This document shows, piece by piece, positions 16,340 to 24,389 of a stretch of 64,000 nucleotides of DNA. Positions within the stretch are counted from its first letter, which is position 1, and each line of letters begins with the position of its first letter. The notes beneath the pieces were generated by a model. It saw only the letters and a program-made list of their open reading frames with translations, was not told the DNA's origin and ran no database searches. The position numbers and the translations under genes were made by a program. The stretch comes from Flavobacterium panacagri (GTDB lineage Bacteria; Bacteroidota; Bacteroidia; Flavobacteriales; Flavobacteriaceae): contig NZ_CP119766.1 in assembly GCF_030378165.1 (NCBI RefSeq), positions 496,001-560,000 of the forward strand, written 5' to 3'.

Positions 16340-19102
16340 TTACTTCCATTTGTTTATTCGCTGTGTTTTTTTATCAAACTGTGCCGCTAGAGATTTTATT
16401 CTAGACTGCAAAAGCAACTTTCGACCTTCAATTGTTCTGGTAAAAATTAAATCACAATTACCAACAAGTTCTTTCCATTGCTCTTTGAAATGTTCTGCCA
16501 GTTTTTTATTTCTGCCAATAATTTCAGGAACTGAATGATAATCTTTTTGTTCTCTAAAAAATAGAAATGTATTTTTTCTGATTATTATATAACGAGGATT
16601 TTCGACAGTATCTGTAATTTCCTGTAAAGAGTTTATAAATGTTGATTTCTCAAAAGTAGTCCCTCCCTCCAAATGACAATATACTCTTCCCCAATCATCT
16701 ACAGAGGTTATTACCTCTAAAGAAGCATAATCGGTTTTAATAATTCTGGCTTTGATTAGTGAATCCAAAAGTGCTTTACCAATTTGTTTTATGTCTTTGG
16801 AAATGTCGCGATATTTAAAATACAATCTCAATGCTTTTAATGTCTGCCTTCCAAAAAACAACATTCCAATTATTCCAAAAAAAGTAAGAAAAAAATAAAG
16901 ATCTCTCATACTCCTGATTCTTCTGGCTGCTTTTAAAAATTCTTGTATTGTTTCTAAACCAAAACTAGCCAAACCAGAACCTAAAGTAGCAAAAAGATTA
17001 GCAAGTGTTTTATTCAAATACATTGATTTAACTGCTTTATACTCTTTTTCCTCAGTAAACGGAATTTTAATTTCTTCTACAAGATTCACTCCTGTTTCAA
17101 GTGCTTTTTTCCATATTTCTTTTAAACTTTCTCGATTACCAGCATACTTGAACATTTCAATGTTCATTTTCTCAGCCTCTCCTTTTTCGAAACTATTTTC
17201 TCCTAAATTCAATCGGCCAATTCCATTTTCAATTCCAGGCTGCTCATGAAATGACACGCCTACAAAACTTTTAAAACGCCTTTTAAGCAAATCAAAATCA
17301 TTGCCACCTGTTGGAGATGTGTCATCGATAGTAACCAGATGCCAAATGTTTCCCGTTTTATTTGAGTTCCCGTGTTGAGTTCTAATAGCTCTGCCCCGCA
17401 TTTGATTAGACAAAACAAAAGAACCTACAAAACTTGCCAATATTAAAGAGTTAATTGCCGGAGCATCCCATCCTTCTCCAAGTAATGATTTTGTTCCTAT
17501 TAAAACTTCTATTCCGCCATTTTGAAAAATTTGGGTTACAATATGAACTATATAATGGGTAAGCTGTTCTGTCTGATTTATTAAAATATAATTTGAATCA
17601 AAAGGAACAATGTTTGAATTTATTTTGGAAATGCCACATTTTGCAGCTCTTGTTTCAAAATCATTATAAACACTACTTGGAATAATAATCATTGACCCCG
17701 TTAAAACACCAATTTTCTTATTCTCTATATTTTCTCTTCTTAGTTTTTCGAAAATAGGAATAACACCCAATCTGTTTAATTCCAGATTATTTTCGGATGA
17801 ATTAACATAGTATTCTTTTCGGATGAAATCAGAAAGAATTACCATACGCAAATCTTTTCCCAACTGCTTGTATTCAAAATCAACAATTTCCTTAATACCG
17901 TTTAGCTTACTTATGCTTGACGTTAAGAAACCTGTAACTTTTTTGCTGTATAAAAAATCTATCTGCCGTCTCTCTATCGCTCCATGTCTTCTTAACCTGT
18001 TCTCAAGAGTTTTTCGATGTTCTTCAAATTCTTTAAAATGTTCATCTTCCTTATAAAGATAAAACTCTAAAAGCTTTTCTGTCCATTCATAATCAAGGAT
18101 TGGGATTATTATTTTTTTATCTCCAATGACTTCTAGATGAATTTCAGGAATTTCTCTATTGTTTGCTTTTAAAAATATCAAACTAGCAGAATAATAAGAA
18201 AGGTTATTATAAATCCAATCTAATTCTCCTTCAGGATTTTTCCAAATAGGATGCGTTTCAATTGCCTGAATAATGGTTTCATTATTTTTTATTTCCTGAA
18301 AAAGCATTTCTATATTATCCCTGAAATTAGTGATATCCTGATGTTCTTCTTCTGTTGGCGTTGTAAAATACACATAATCTTGGTGCGGACATAGATCGCC
18401 TTCGATTACCAATTCTGGAACCGAAATTTCCATATCCACAATTCCGTTAAGCTCAATGTATCGTTGCCATTCGATAGCAGAAACATCATAAGGCGGTGTT
18501 GCGGTTAAACCCACAATTACAGGATTGATTTTTTCTTTTACTCTAGTCAGTGTCTGCCACCACTCATTTTTTAAATGGTGTGCTTCATCAACTACAATTG
18601 TCTTGATCTTTTGTGCCTTTAAACCATTTACAATTTTATCGAGATTTGCATTTGCCTGTTTACTTTGTACATTTTCTTCACTTTCTTCTTCCTCTTCGCA
18701 ATCTTGCTCCTCAATTTTTAAATTATTACAAGCCGCATGAAGTCCTTGGTAAGTTACCACAGTCATAAATTTTGGATTGCGAATGTCTCTCGAAATCCAG
18801 TCTGGAGTCTGATCCGTTTGAAGAAATAACTCGCAAAATCGTTGAATCCATTGGTTGCGAATTGCAATTGTTGGAGCAAGAATTAAAGTCGGTTTATTTA
18901 ACCGAATAGCAACTTCAAGTCCTAAAACAGTCTTACCAGAACCCGGAGGAGCTATAATATGTAAATGTCCATCTTTTAAATGGTCATCTAAATTATCCAG
19001 TACTTTTTGCTGGTATTTTCTCCAGTTATATTTAAACTTTATTTCTTTTGGATATTCAGACAATGTATCGTTTACTTTATACTTGTCCTTATTAACTAAC
19101 AT
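16340..19102 (-). CDS. Large SF2 DEAD/DEAH-box helicase-like protein with C-terminal membrane segment
   Basis: 920 residues. Helicase motifs: Walker A APPGSGKT (51-58), DEAH (172-175), LTATPP (199-204), and in the second RecA lobe LLGEGWDAP (539-547) and QMRGRAIR (566-573). This layout resembles the SSL2/type III restriction R-subunit branch. Unusually, a hydrophobic region follows: a weak stretch at about 699-715 and a clear membrane segment at about 733-750 (YFFLTFFGIIGMLFFG). The C-terminal 150 residues form an unidentified domain with HLEGGTTFEKSTF and IFTRTIEGRKLLLQSR. No methyltransferase, specificity or nuclease gene is adjacent, so it is not a standard restriction system. Role unknown; DNA repair or phage defence are possible. 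Confidence 0.8.
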   Translation of the reverse strand: MLVNKDKYKVNDTLSEYPKEIKFKYNWRKYQQKVLDNLDDHLKDGHLHIIAPPGSGKTVLGLEVAIRLNKPTLILAPTIAIRNQWIQRFCELFLQTDQTPDWISRDIRNPKFMTVVTYQGLHAACNNLKIEEQDCEEEEESEENVQSKQANANLDKIVNGLKAQKIKTIVVDEAHHLKNEWWQTLTRVKEKINPVIVGLTATPPYDVSAIEWQRYIELNGIVDMEISVPELVIEGDLCPHQDYVYFTTPTEEEHQDITNFRDNIEMLFQEIKNNETIIQAIETHPIWKNPEGELDWIYNNLSYYSASLIFLKANNREIPEIHLEVIGDKKIIIPILDYEWTEKLLEFYLYKEDEHFKEFEEHRKTLENRLRRHGAIERRQIDFLYSKKVTGFLTSSISKLNGIKEIVDFEYKQLGKDLRMVILSDFIRKEYYVNSSENNLELNRLGVIPIFEKLRRENIENKKIGVLTGSMIIIPSSVYNDFETRAAKCGISKINSNIVPFDSNYILINQTEQLTHYIVHIVTQIFQNGGIEVLIGTKSLLGEGWDAPAINSLILASFVGSFVLSNQMRGRAIRTQHGNSNKTGNIWHLVTIDDTSPTGGNDFDLLKRRFKSFVGVSFHEQPGIENGIGRLNLGENSFEKGEAEKMNIEMFKYAGNRESLKEIWKKALETGVNLVEEIKIPFTEEKEYKAVKSMYLNKTLANLFATLGSGLASFGLETIQEFLKAARRIRSMRDLYFFLTFFGIIGMLFFGRQTLKALRLYFKYRDISKDIKQIGKALLDSLIKARIIKTDYASLEVITSVDDWGRVYCHLEGGTTFEKSTFINSLQEITDTVENPRYIIIRKNTFLFFREQKDYHSVPEIIGRNKKLAEHFKEQWKELVGNCDLIFTRTIEGRKLLLQSRIKSLAAQFDKKTQRINKWK

Positions 19103-19374
19103 TTTGGCATAAATTAATCACTAAATTTCTAGTTTTATCGATTTGCTAACATAAGTAAAAAACCTTACAAATCATTAAAAAACTCTTGCTTACTGAAATT
19201 CTCAAAAAAACACTTTCTTTAAACATCCAAATTATTGGAGTAAATTAAATATATTCGTAAAATTCCCTTACAATTAAAGCCCTTTCCTATTTAGCAAAAT
19301 TTCCAAAATGAAGATCATCAAAAAATCAAATAGCTCTTTTTAAAATTTAAAAAAAAAAGAAAATTCAAAATGCA

Positions 19375-19416
19375 TTTGGATATTGTTGTCACGAATACTA
19401 TATTTGCGACAACAAT
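19375..19416 (+). promoter_or_regulatory. Promoter and dyad operator of the VOC-MarR unit
   Basis: TTTG (19375-19378), 20 bases, then TATATTTG (19399-19406) is a consensus promoter 26 bases before the VOC gene. A perfect 9-bp inverted repeat attgttgtc-N17-gacaacaat (19382-19416) flanks the -7 box and part of the spacer. This is the position expected for a repressor site, and a MarR gene is the next gene but one. Confidence 0.7.
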
Positions 19417-19431
19417 TTAATTTAAAAAAAA

Positions 19432-19791
19432 ATGAGAGAATTAACATTTGCATCGTTACAAGTAAAAAATCTGGAAGCATCAAAAGACTTTTATGAAAAA
19501 AAATTAGGTTTTGAAATTGGAAATACCAATCCGCAAGCTTGTATTTTTAAATACAATGAAGGACAAGCAAGTTTTGCGATCCGTACTCCTTTGGAACCAC
19601 TTGAAGATAAGGAATTAGGTATTGGTGTTGCGCTTTGGTTTGCTGTAAAAGAAAATGTAGACGAACTGAAAGAAAATTTTATCGCAAACGGAGTAACATC
19701 TGCAGGGCCAATTATAGAAACTCCTTTTGGACGAGCTTTCCATGTAAAAGATCTTGACGGCTACAAACTTACTTTCTTAGAAACAAAATAA
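19432..19791 (+). CDS. Glyoxalase/bleomycin-resistance (VOC) family protein
   Basis: 119 residues, a single VOC protein made of two beta-alpha-beta-beta-beta halves. Start MRELTFASLQVKNLEASKDFYEKKLGF and end GRAFHVKDLDGYKLTFLE are typical. VOC proteins bind a metal and act on or sequester small molecules. Metal ligands are not all obvious, so it may be a binding protein rather than an enzyme. It sits directly before a MarR-family gene and behind the dyad operator, which suggests induction by a toxic compound. Confidence 0.85.
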   Translation: MRELTFASLQVKNLEASKDFYEKKLGFEIGNTNPQACIFKYNEGQASFAIRTPLEPLEDKELGIGVALWFAVKENVDELKENFIANGVTSAGPIIETPFGRAFHVKDLDGYKLTFLETK

Positions 19792-19842
19792 TTGAGGAAG
19801 AAAATATTTTTTATCAAATAATCAACTAAAGTTTTTGATGGT

Positions 19843-19850
19843 TATCTTTG
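19843..19850 (+). promoter_or_regulatory. -7 box TATCTTTG upstream of marR-type gene
   Basis: Perfect TAnnTTTG match 43 bases before the MarR ATG, in the gap after the VOC gene. No -33 match about 20 bases upstream. It could be an internal promoter for the regulator. Confidence 0.4.
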
Positions 19851-19893
19851 ATACTTTCAAACCGCTTTTTCGATTAATACCGATACCAATTCT

Positions 19894-20355
19894 ATGTCTA
19901 AAGAAATTAATTTTCATTTTAAAAGTCCAAAAGACAGTCCTGGCTATCTCCTTGGACAATTAACTATGCTTTGGCAGCGTAAATTAAAACGAGTTTTAGA
20001 TCCTTTGGATTTGACTCAAACACAATTTGTATTATTAGCCGCTTTAGGATGGCTTTCGAAAAAAAGCAATTCTGTAACGCAAGTTGATATTGCCAACCAG
20101 AGTAATGCTGACAGAATGATGGTATCAAAAGTATTGCGCACACTGGAAGAAAAAGGTTTTATAACGAGACACGAACATGAAACCGATACAAGAGCAAAAA
20201 TCATTCGGTTAACAAATGCAGGAGAAACTGTTTTACAGAAAGCAATCATCGAAGTAGAAAATGCCGATCTCGATTTTTTTTCTGGTTTAGATGAAAATCT
20301 TTCCTTGTTTAATTCCAATATGGCAGATCTTATTGAGAAAAATAAAGCTGAATAA
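19894..20355 (+). CDS. MarR-family transcriptional regulator
   Basis: 153 residues with a winged helix-turn-helix: LTQTQFVLLAALGWLSKK, VTQVDIANQSNADRMMVSKV (recognition helix) and LEEKGFITRHEHETDTRAK (wing with the conserved DxR). MarR proteins are dimeric repressors released by small molecules. It follows the VOC gene at 102 bases and is the natural candidate to bind the attgttgtc dyad upstream of it. Confidence 0.9.
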   Translation: MSKEINFHFKSPKDSPGYLLGQLTMLWQRKLKRVLDPLDLTQTQFVLLAALGWLSKKSNSVTQVDIANQSNADRMMVSKVLRTLEEKGFITRHEHETDTRAKIIRLTNAGETVLQKAIIEVENADLDFFSGLDENLSLFNSNMADLIEKNKAE

Positions 20356-20410
20356 TAAACTACGCTGAAATATTCATCGTAAAAAACAAATCCACTTTTT
20401 AAAATTCAAT

Positions 20411-20443
20411 AAAAAACTCCTTAATCGCTTAAGGAGTTTTTTA
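20411..20443 (+). terminator. Terminator of the VOC-MarR unit
   Basis: Arms aaaaaactccttaa and ttaaggagttttttat, with A/T tails on both sides. Confidence 0.85.
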
Positions 20444-20491
20444 TTATTCATTATTTTGACAAGATATCTAAGCCTTTTTATCTAAGAAAGA

Positions 20492-21550
20492 CTATTTCAA
20501 TTTCGTCAAAGCTTTAGAATTTCTCAGCAAAAACACATACTGAAAATAATCCGTTACAGAGGCATCTTTCAAAGGAACTATGTTTTCTCCAAATGCTATA
20601 GACTTTACAGTAATCAAATTTTGCGAATTGAGATAAGGCGAGTTTTTTGAATTCAGTTTGAAAAGAGTTACAGTATCTGGTTTACTTACTTCTTTTAAAT
20701 CATTGATTCCTTTTACAAGCATTAATGGCCCGTCAGCATTTAACCAATCTACTTTTTCGTCTTCCGGAGTTGGAAACTGAGGATTTTTAGGAAGATACAT
20801 TTCACTGTCAATTGTATAACTTACAAAGCTGGTTACTTTAAATCCCGAATCTTTTAATCCTGCCGCAAAAGTTACTCTACCTGATTCAGTTTTCTTTTGC
20901 AGTGTATGAAAATATCCAAAAAGTCCGTAGAATTTTTCATTTTCAAGATGTTTTTTCTGAATCGTGTTTTTAAGATTAATTACCATCGCTTTATCTCTTG
21001 GACCTTTAGATTCATCATCGAAATTTTTATCAATTCCGATTACGGTAATTTTTAAAGAATCAGCCAAATTCTGGTTGTAATCATAAACAGCACTCCATTT
21101 ATCAAATAATTCCTGACTTGATTGCTGCGGAATTCTTTTCTTAATTGATTCAACCACTTCTCTCAAAACCGCTTTATTTTTTTCTTTCCCAGCAAACAAA
21201 AAACCATTTAACTTTTTAGCTGTCAAGCTATCCATTTCAGCAATATAATACTTGATTCCTAATTTTTTATTGAAGAAAAAAAGCATTTCCTGATCTATCT
21301 TCTGATTGTCGGCATAACCATGAATTTCTCCTAATAAGAAAACTTGCGATTTGTAAAAATCTGCATCAAATAATTTTTCATCAATGGAAGAGGATAGCTG
21401 AACATTATTTTTCGATAGATAACTAATGTTTTCTTCTTTCTTAGATTCCAGAAACAATTTACTGCTGATATACAGATACGCAATAAAAATTAAAATAATA
21501 CTCAAAAGGGTAATGCATGTAATTTTAAGAATTTTTAAAAATTTCTTCAT
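20492..21550 (-). CDS. ChaN/TIKI-like (erythromycin-esterase-like) membrane-anchored protein
   Basis: 352 residues. An N-terminal membrane anchor (about residues 8-30) is followed by a domain with VFLLGEIHGYADNQKID and later IAEMDSLTAKKLNGF. The Glu/His pair in LLGEIHG is the hallmark of the ChaN/TIKI/EreA superfamily, whose members include haem-binding proteins and esterases or proteases. FGYFHTLQKK gives a further conserved His. The precise activity is unknown. It is divergent from the next gene, with a 309-base AT-rich gap. Confidence 0.65.
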   Translation of the reverse strand: MKKFLKILKITCITLLSIILIFIAYLYISSKLFLESKKEENISYLSKNNVQLSSSIDEKLFDADFYKSQVFLLGEIHGYADNQKIDQEMLFFFNKKLGIKYYIAEMDSLTAKKLNGFLFAGKEKNKAVLREVVESIKKRIPQQSSQELFDKWSAVYDYNQNLADSLKITVIGIDKNFDDESKGPRDKAMVINLKNTIQKKHLENEKFYGLFGYFHTLQKKTESGRVTFAAGLKDSGFKVTSFVSYTIDSEMYLPKNPQFPTPEDEKVDWLNADGPLMLVKGINDLKEVSKPDTVTLFKLNSKNSPYLNSQNLITVKSIAFGENIVPLKDASVTDYFQYVFLLRNSKALTKLK

Positions 21551-21859
21551 GGTTATGGTTCATTTGATTTTGATGTAAAAATATTTTTATTCCTAGCAAA
21601 TCCAAAGTTTTATTGACCGAATTGTCACTTTTATATGATGAATTGTTTTTACTTTTCAAATTATTGAATTTATATTTTTCGGAATTTTTTGAAAATTATT
21701 TGAAATCAATAACTTACAAGTAAAGCTTCAAAAAATATTAAAAATATACTGGATTGCAATTATTTTTAAGACATTTACAGCCCTAAATATTCGTTTTATA
21801 CAATCATATCCATGAAGTTTAAAGTGTAAAATGAAGCAACCAAAAACAAATACCATTTT
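21551..21859. other. Intergenic region without clear signals
   Basis: 309 AT-rich bases between divergent genes. I see no perfect TAnnTTTG box, repeat or RNA gene; TATTTTTA (21761-21768) is a 7/8 match on the plus strand. Confidence 0.5.
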
Positions 21860-22984
21860 ATGAAAACAAAAATCTTATCAGCCTTCCTTTTCATTTTATC
21901 GATTACAGCATTCGCTCAGGAAAAAGTAAATTTTACAGAAAAATTCAAAAAAGAAAATCAAGGAAAAGCTACTGTTGAAATTAACGAAGTAAAAGAACTC
22001 TTAACTATCATGTTGGCCATTACCGATTTTGGTTTAGAAAATGATGATATGTTCGAACAAAAAGGAGATTATTACCAACGTGTTCTTAAACATTTCAAAC
22101 CTTATAAAGAAGAATCGATCATTAAAACAATGAACTCTCTTTTATCAGAAAATCCACTTGAATATATTTTCTTTACCGGAAATGCTCAGACTTACTTTTT
22201 AAAAAATGAGGTTTTGGTACCCAATGAAGCGTATATTTTACCTGCCAACAAAGTAGCGAATGTCAAAATTGAAGTAAATCCAGTTACAACTTATAAAAAA
22301 GAAATTGAAGATTTTGCCAAAAAATCTCATTTTGCTGACTTTTATAAATCTGAAAAACCTTTTTACGACAAGATCATTTCTGATTACGAGAAATACTCCA
22401 ATCTTCGCAAACAATGGAATTGGCTGGAAAAGAATTTCGATACCAAAATAAACAGTTACATTGTTTATACTTCGGCATTAATTAATGGCCTTAATTACAC
22501 TGGAGGCTATGAGAACAATAATTTCCATCTTATAGAAATGGTTTTACCAACCATACAAAAAGTCGAAGGCCGATCAGAAAAAAACAGTGAAGCTTTTAAT
22601 ACCAGAAGTATGTTTACTGAAATTGATCATAATTATGTTGAAAAACCAAGTGTTAAATATAAAGAAGAACTAAACTCTGCGCTAAAAGAAAGAGAAAAAT
22701 GGGTTAACACCAAAGCTTACGGAATGGAATATTATCCGGATGGCTTTAAAGTTTTTAATGAATACATGACTTATGCTGTTTTCATCTTATATGCTGAAGA
22801 AATTTACAAAGGCGACACACAACTCCTTTTTGAAATAAACAACGAAGTAAACGCTGTAATGATTGACAGGGGTTTTATTAAAATGAAAGAATTCAACGAA
22901 GAGCTGAAAAATCTTAGAAAGAAAAACAAGAAGAAAATTGATGAACTATATCCAGAATTAATTAAATGGTGCAGTTTACAGTAA
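21860..22984 (+). CDS. DUF4932-like exported protein with altered zinc motif
   Basis: 374 residues with a Sec signal peptide (cleavage near residue 20, AFAQ). The body resembles DUF4932-like putative metallopeptidases of Bacteroidetes: the motif FTEIDHNYVEKP (252-263) falls where HExxH followed by a Pro is expected, and NEYMTYAVFILYAEE (300-314) where the later conserved Glu region lies. The first His of HExxH is Thr here, so classical zinc binding is doubtful. Family placement is my reading of the pattern and was not searched. The IS3 element lies immediately downstream. Confidence 0.55.
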   Translation: MKTKILSAFLFILSITAFAQEKVNFTEKFKKENQGKATVEINEVKELLTIMLAITDFGLENDDMFEQKGDYYQRVLKHFKPYKEESIIKTMNSLLSENPLEYIFFTGNAQTYFLKNEVLVPNEAYILPANKVANVKIEVNPVTTYKKEIEDFAKKSHFADFYKSEKPFYDKIISDYEKYSNLRKQWNWLEKNFDTKINSYIVYTSALINGLNYTGGYENNNFHLIEMVLPTIQKVEGRSEKNSEAFNTRSMFTEIDHNYVEKPSVKYKEELNSALKEREKWVNTKAYGMEYYPDGFKVFNEYMTYAVFILYAEEIYKGDTQLLFEINNEVNAVMIDRGFIKMKEFNEELKNLRKKNKKKIDELYPELIKWCSLQ

Positions 22985-23042
22985 ATCTTTTAAACTGAGT
23001 TGTCCTGAAAAAGGTTGACTAGATTATATACTATAAAATTAA

Positions 23043-23969
23043 TTAAATCGGAACAAGATTTCTTTTGTTCCGATTTATTTTTTTCCATGTTTTCAATTTA
23101 ACTTGATTTTGTAAATGTGCCTGATTTGGAGTAAGCATATTTATTGATAAATGTACTCTGATTTGATTGTAAAACAAGATAGATTCCTGAACCTGTTTTT
23201 TTAAGGCTTTAAAATCTTCAAAGGTTTCAAACAGTCCAAATTCTTCTTTCAAAATACCATTTACTCTTTCTGCAACTGCATTTTCATAAGGATCATAACT
23301 TTGAGTCATGCTTATTAGAATATTATTTTTAATTAAGTACTCCGTATATTCTTTACTGCAGTATTGCAATCCTCTATCTGAATGATGTATCAGATTACTA
23401 TCTTTATTTTTATTGGCAACAGCCATTTTTAAGGCTTCCAATGTGGAACTCGCCATTAGATTATCTGATAAATTGTAACCGACAATTTTCTTGGAATAAG
23501 CATCAGTTATTAGATGCAGGTAATGTGTTTTCTCTCTAGTTCTAAGATAGGTAATATCCGCAACCCAAATCTGTTCGGGTCTGTTAATCTCTGCTTCTTT
23601 AATTAAGTTTGGATATTTGCGCATCCAATGCCTTGAATTTGTTGTCTTATAATATCTTCGAACTTTAGGAACTAACAAATATTCTCCTCGTAGAAAATCA
23701 AATAATTTGTCTCTGCCAATTTTTATTTGATGCTTCTTTAAATCATCCCTAAGCATGTAATATAATTTTCTGCCTCCGGTTTTTGGAAGTTTTTGGCGCA
23801 CGGACATTATTAAACATCTGAGATTCTCCTGGTTTAAATCTGATTTTAATAAAAGTGATTTTCTTTTATAATAAGCCTGCTTACTATATCCAAACAATCT
23901 GCATATTTCACATGGACTAATCCTGTAGATATGATTTATTTCTTGGACTGCTTGGAACCAGACTTTTTT
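23043..23969 (-). CDS. IS3-family transposase OrfB (expressed by -1 frameshift)
   Basis: rve integrase-type catalytic subunit. DDE residues: WVADITYL (first Asp), HSDRGLQYCS (second Asp), and the final Glu in AERVNGILKEEFG. The longest frame with a start codon begins at a TTG at 23897, but homology to IS3 OrfB continues upstream in the same frame (NHIYRISPCEICRLFGYSKQ) into the end of orfA. I therefore place its 5' limit at the slippery heptamer A AAA AAG (23963-23969). It probably exists as an OrfAB fusion. The frame is intact. Confidence 0.9.
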   Translation of the reverse strand, partial: KKVWFQAVQEINHIYRISPCEICRLFGYSKQAYYKRKSLLLKSDLNQENLRCLIMSVRQKLPKTGGRKLYYMLRDDLKKHQIKIGRDKLFDFLRGEYLLVPKVRRYYKTTNSRHWMRKYPNLIKEAEINRPEQIWVADITYLRTREKTHYLHLITDAYSKKIVGYNLSDNLMASSTLEALKMAVANKNKDSNLIHHSDRGLQYCSKEYTEYLIKNNILISMTQSYDPYENAVAERVNGILKEEFGLFETFEDFKALKKQVQESILFYNQIRVHLSINMLTPNQAHLQNQVKLKTWKKINRNKRNLVPI

Positions 23970-24310
23970 ACAATTTCGACTTTTAGCTCACGTTCGGCTA
24001 TTTCAATAAATTTTTTAAAGACTAATAATTCCTGCTCTTTTTTAGCCAATTGTGCTTCAAGTTCTTTTATACGCTGAGATTGAGGGTCTTTCATTGGACG
24101 TCCGATGGTTAATTTATCTTGATATGTAAATTTACCATATTTTTTTAACCAACGCGGTATGCAGCTGTTTCCAGAAATATTATAACGTCGGCGAAGTTCC
24201 GCTTTTGTGAACAAACCCTGTTCAAATTCTTTTACAACTTGTTTTTTGAAGACCTCACTGTAAATTTTAGGGGCGCATACTTTTTTTAATTCTTCTCTTT
24301 CTATTGACAT
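23936..24310 (-). CDS. IS3-family transposase OrfA
   Basis: 124 residues. An N-terminal helix-turn-helix (YSEVFKKQVVKEFEQGLFT, then LRRRYNISGNSCIPRWLKKYG) binds the IS ends. A leucine-zipper-like coil follows (RIKELEAQLAKKEQELLVFKKFIE). The zero frame ends at TAA (23936-23938), eight codons after the A AAA AAG slip site, as in other IS3 elements. Confidence 0.9.
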   Translation of the reverse strand: MSIEREELKKVCAPKIYSEVFKKQVVKEFEQGLFTKAELRRRYNISGNSCIPRWLKKYGKFTYQDKLTIGRPMKDPQSQRIKELEAQLAKKEQELLVFKKFIEIAERELKVEIVKKSGSKQSKK

Positions 24311-24358
24311 AATTTATTTAATTATAGTCAACTTTTTTTAGGACGAGACAAACAATAC

Positions 24359-24389
24359 AAAAAACTCCACTATGACAGTGGAGTTTTTT
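24359..24389. terminator. Terminator of the acyltransferase gene
   Basis: Arms aaaactccac and gtggagtttt with a T-rich tail on the plus strand and an A-run complement on the minus strand. It lies just outside the right end of the IS. Confidence 0.75.

Larger units (their letters stand above)
23001..24345 (-). mobile_element. IS3-family insertion sequence
   Basis: About 1.34 kb bounded by terminal inverted repeats: gtcctgaaaaaggttgacta from 23002 and the complement of gtcctaaaaaaagttgacta ending at 24344 (18 of 20 identical). It carries orfA and orfB in IS3 order on the minus strand. I could not find a convincing target-site duplication. It lies between the DUF4932-like gene and the terminator of the acyltransferase gene and disrupts no gene that I can see. 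Confidence 0.9.

Noticed and set aside
16340..19102. The large helicase as part of a type III or type I restriction system
   Set aside because: No methyltransferase, specificity or nuclease gene is adjacent and no nuclease motif is seen in the protein.
22997..24347. A 3-bp target-site duplication (gag) for the IS3 element
   Set aside because: The matching triplets are not at equal distance from the two inverted repeats, so a duplication cannot be claimed.
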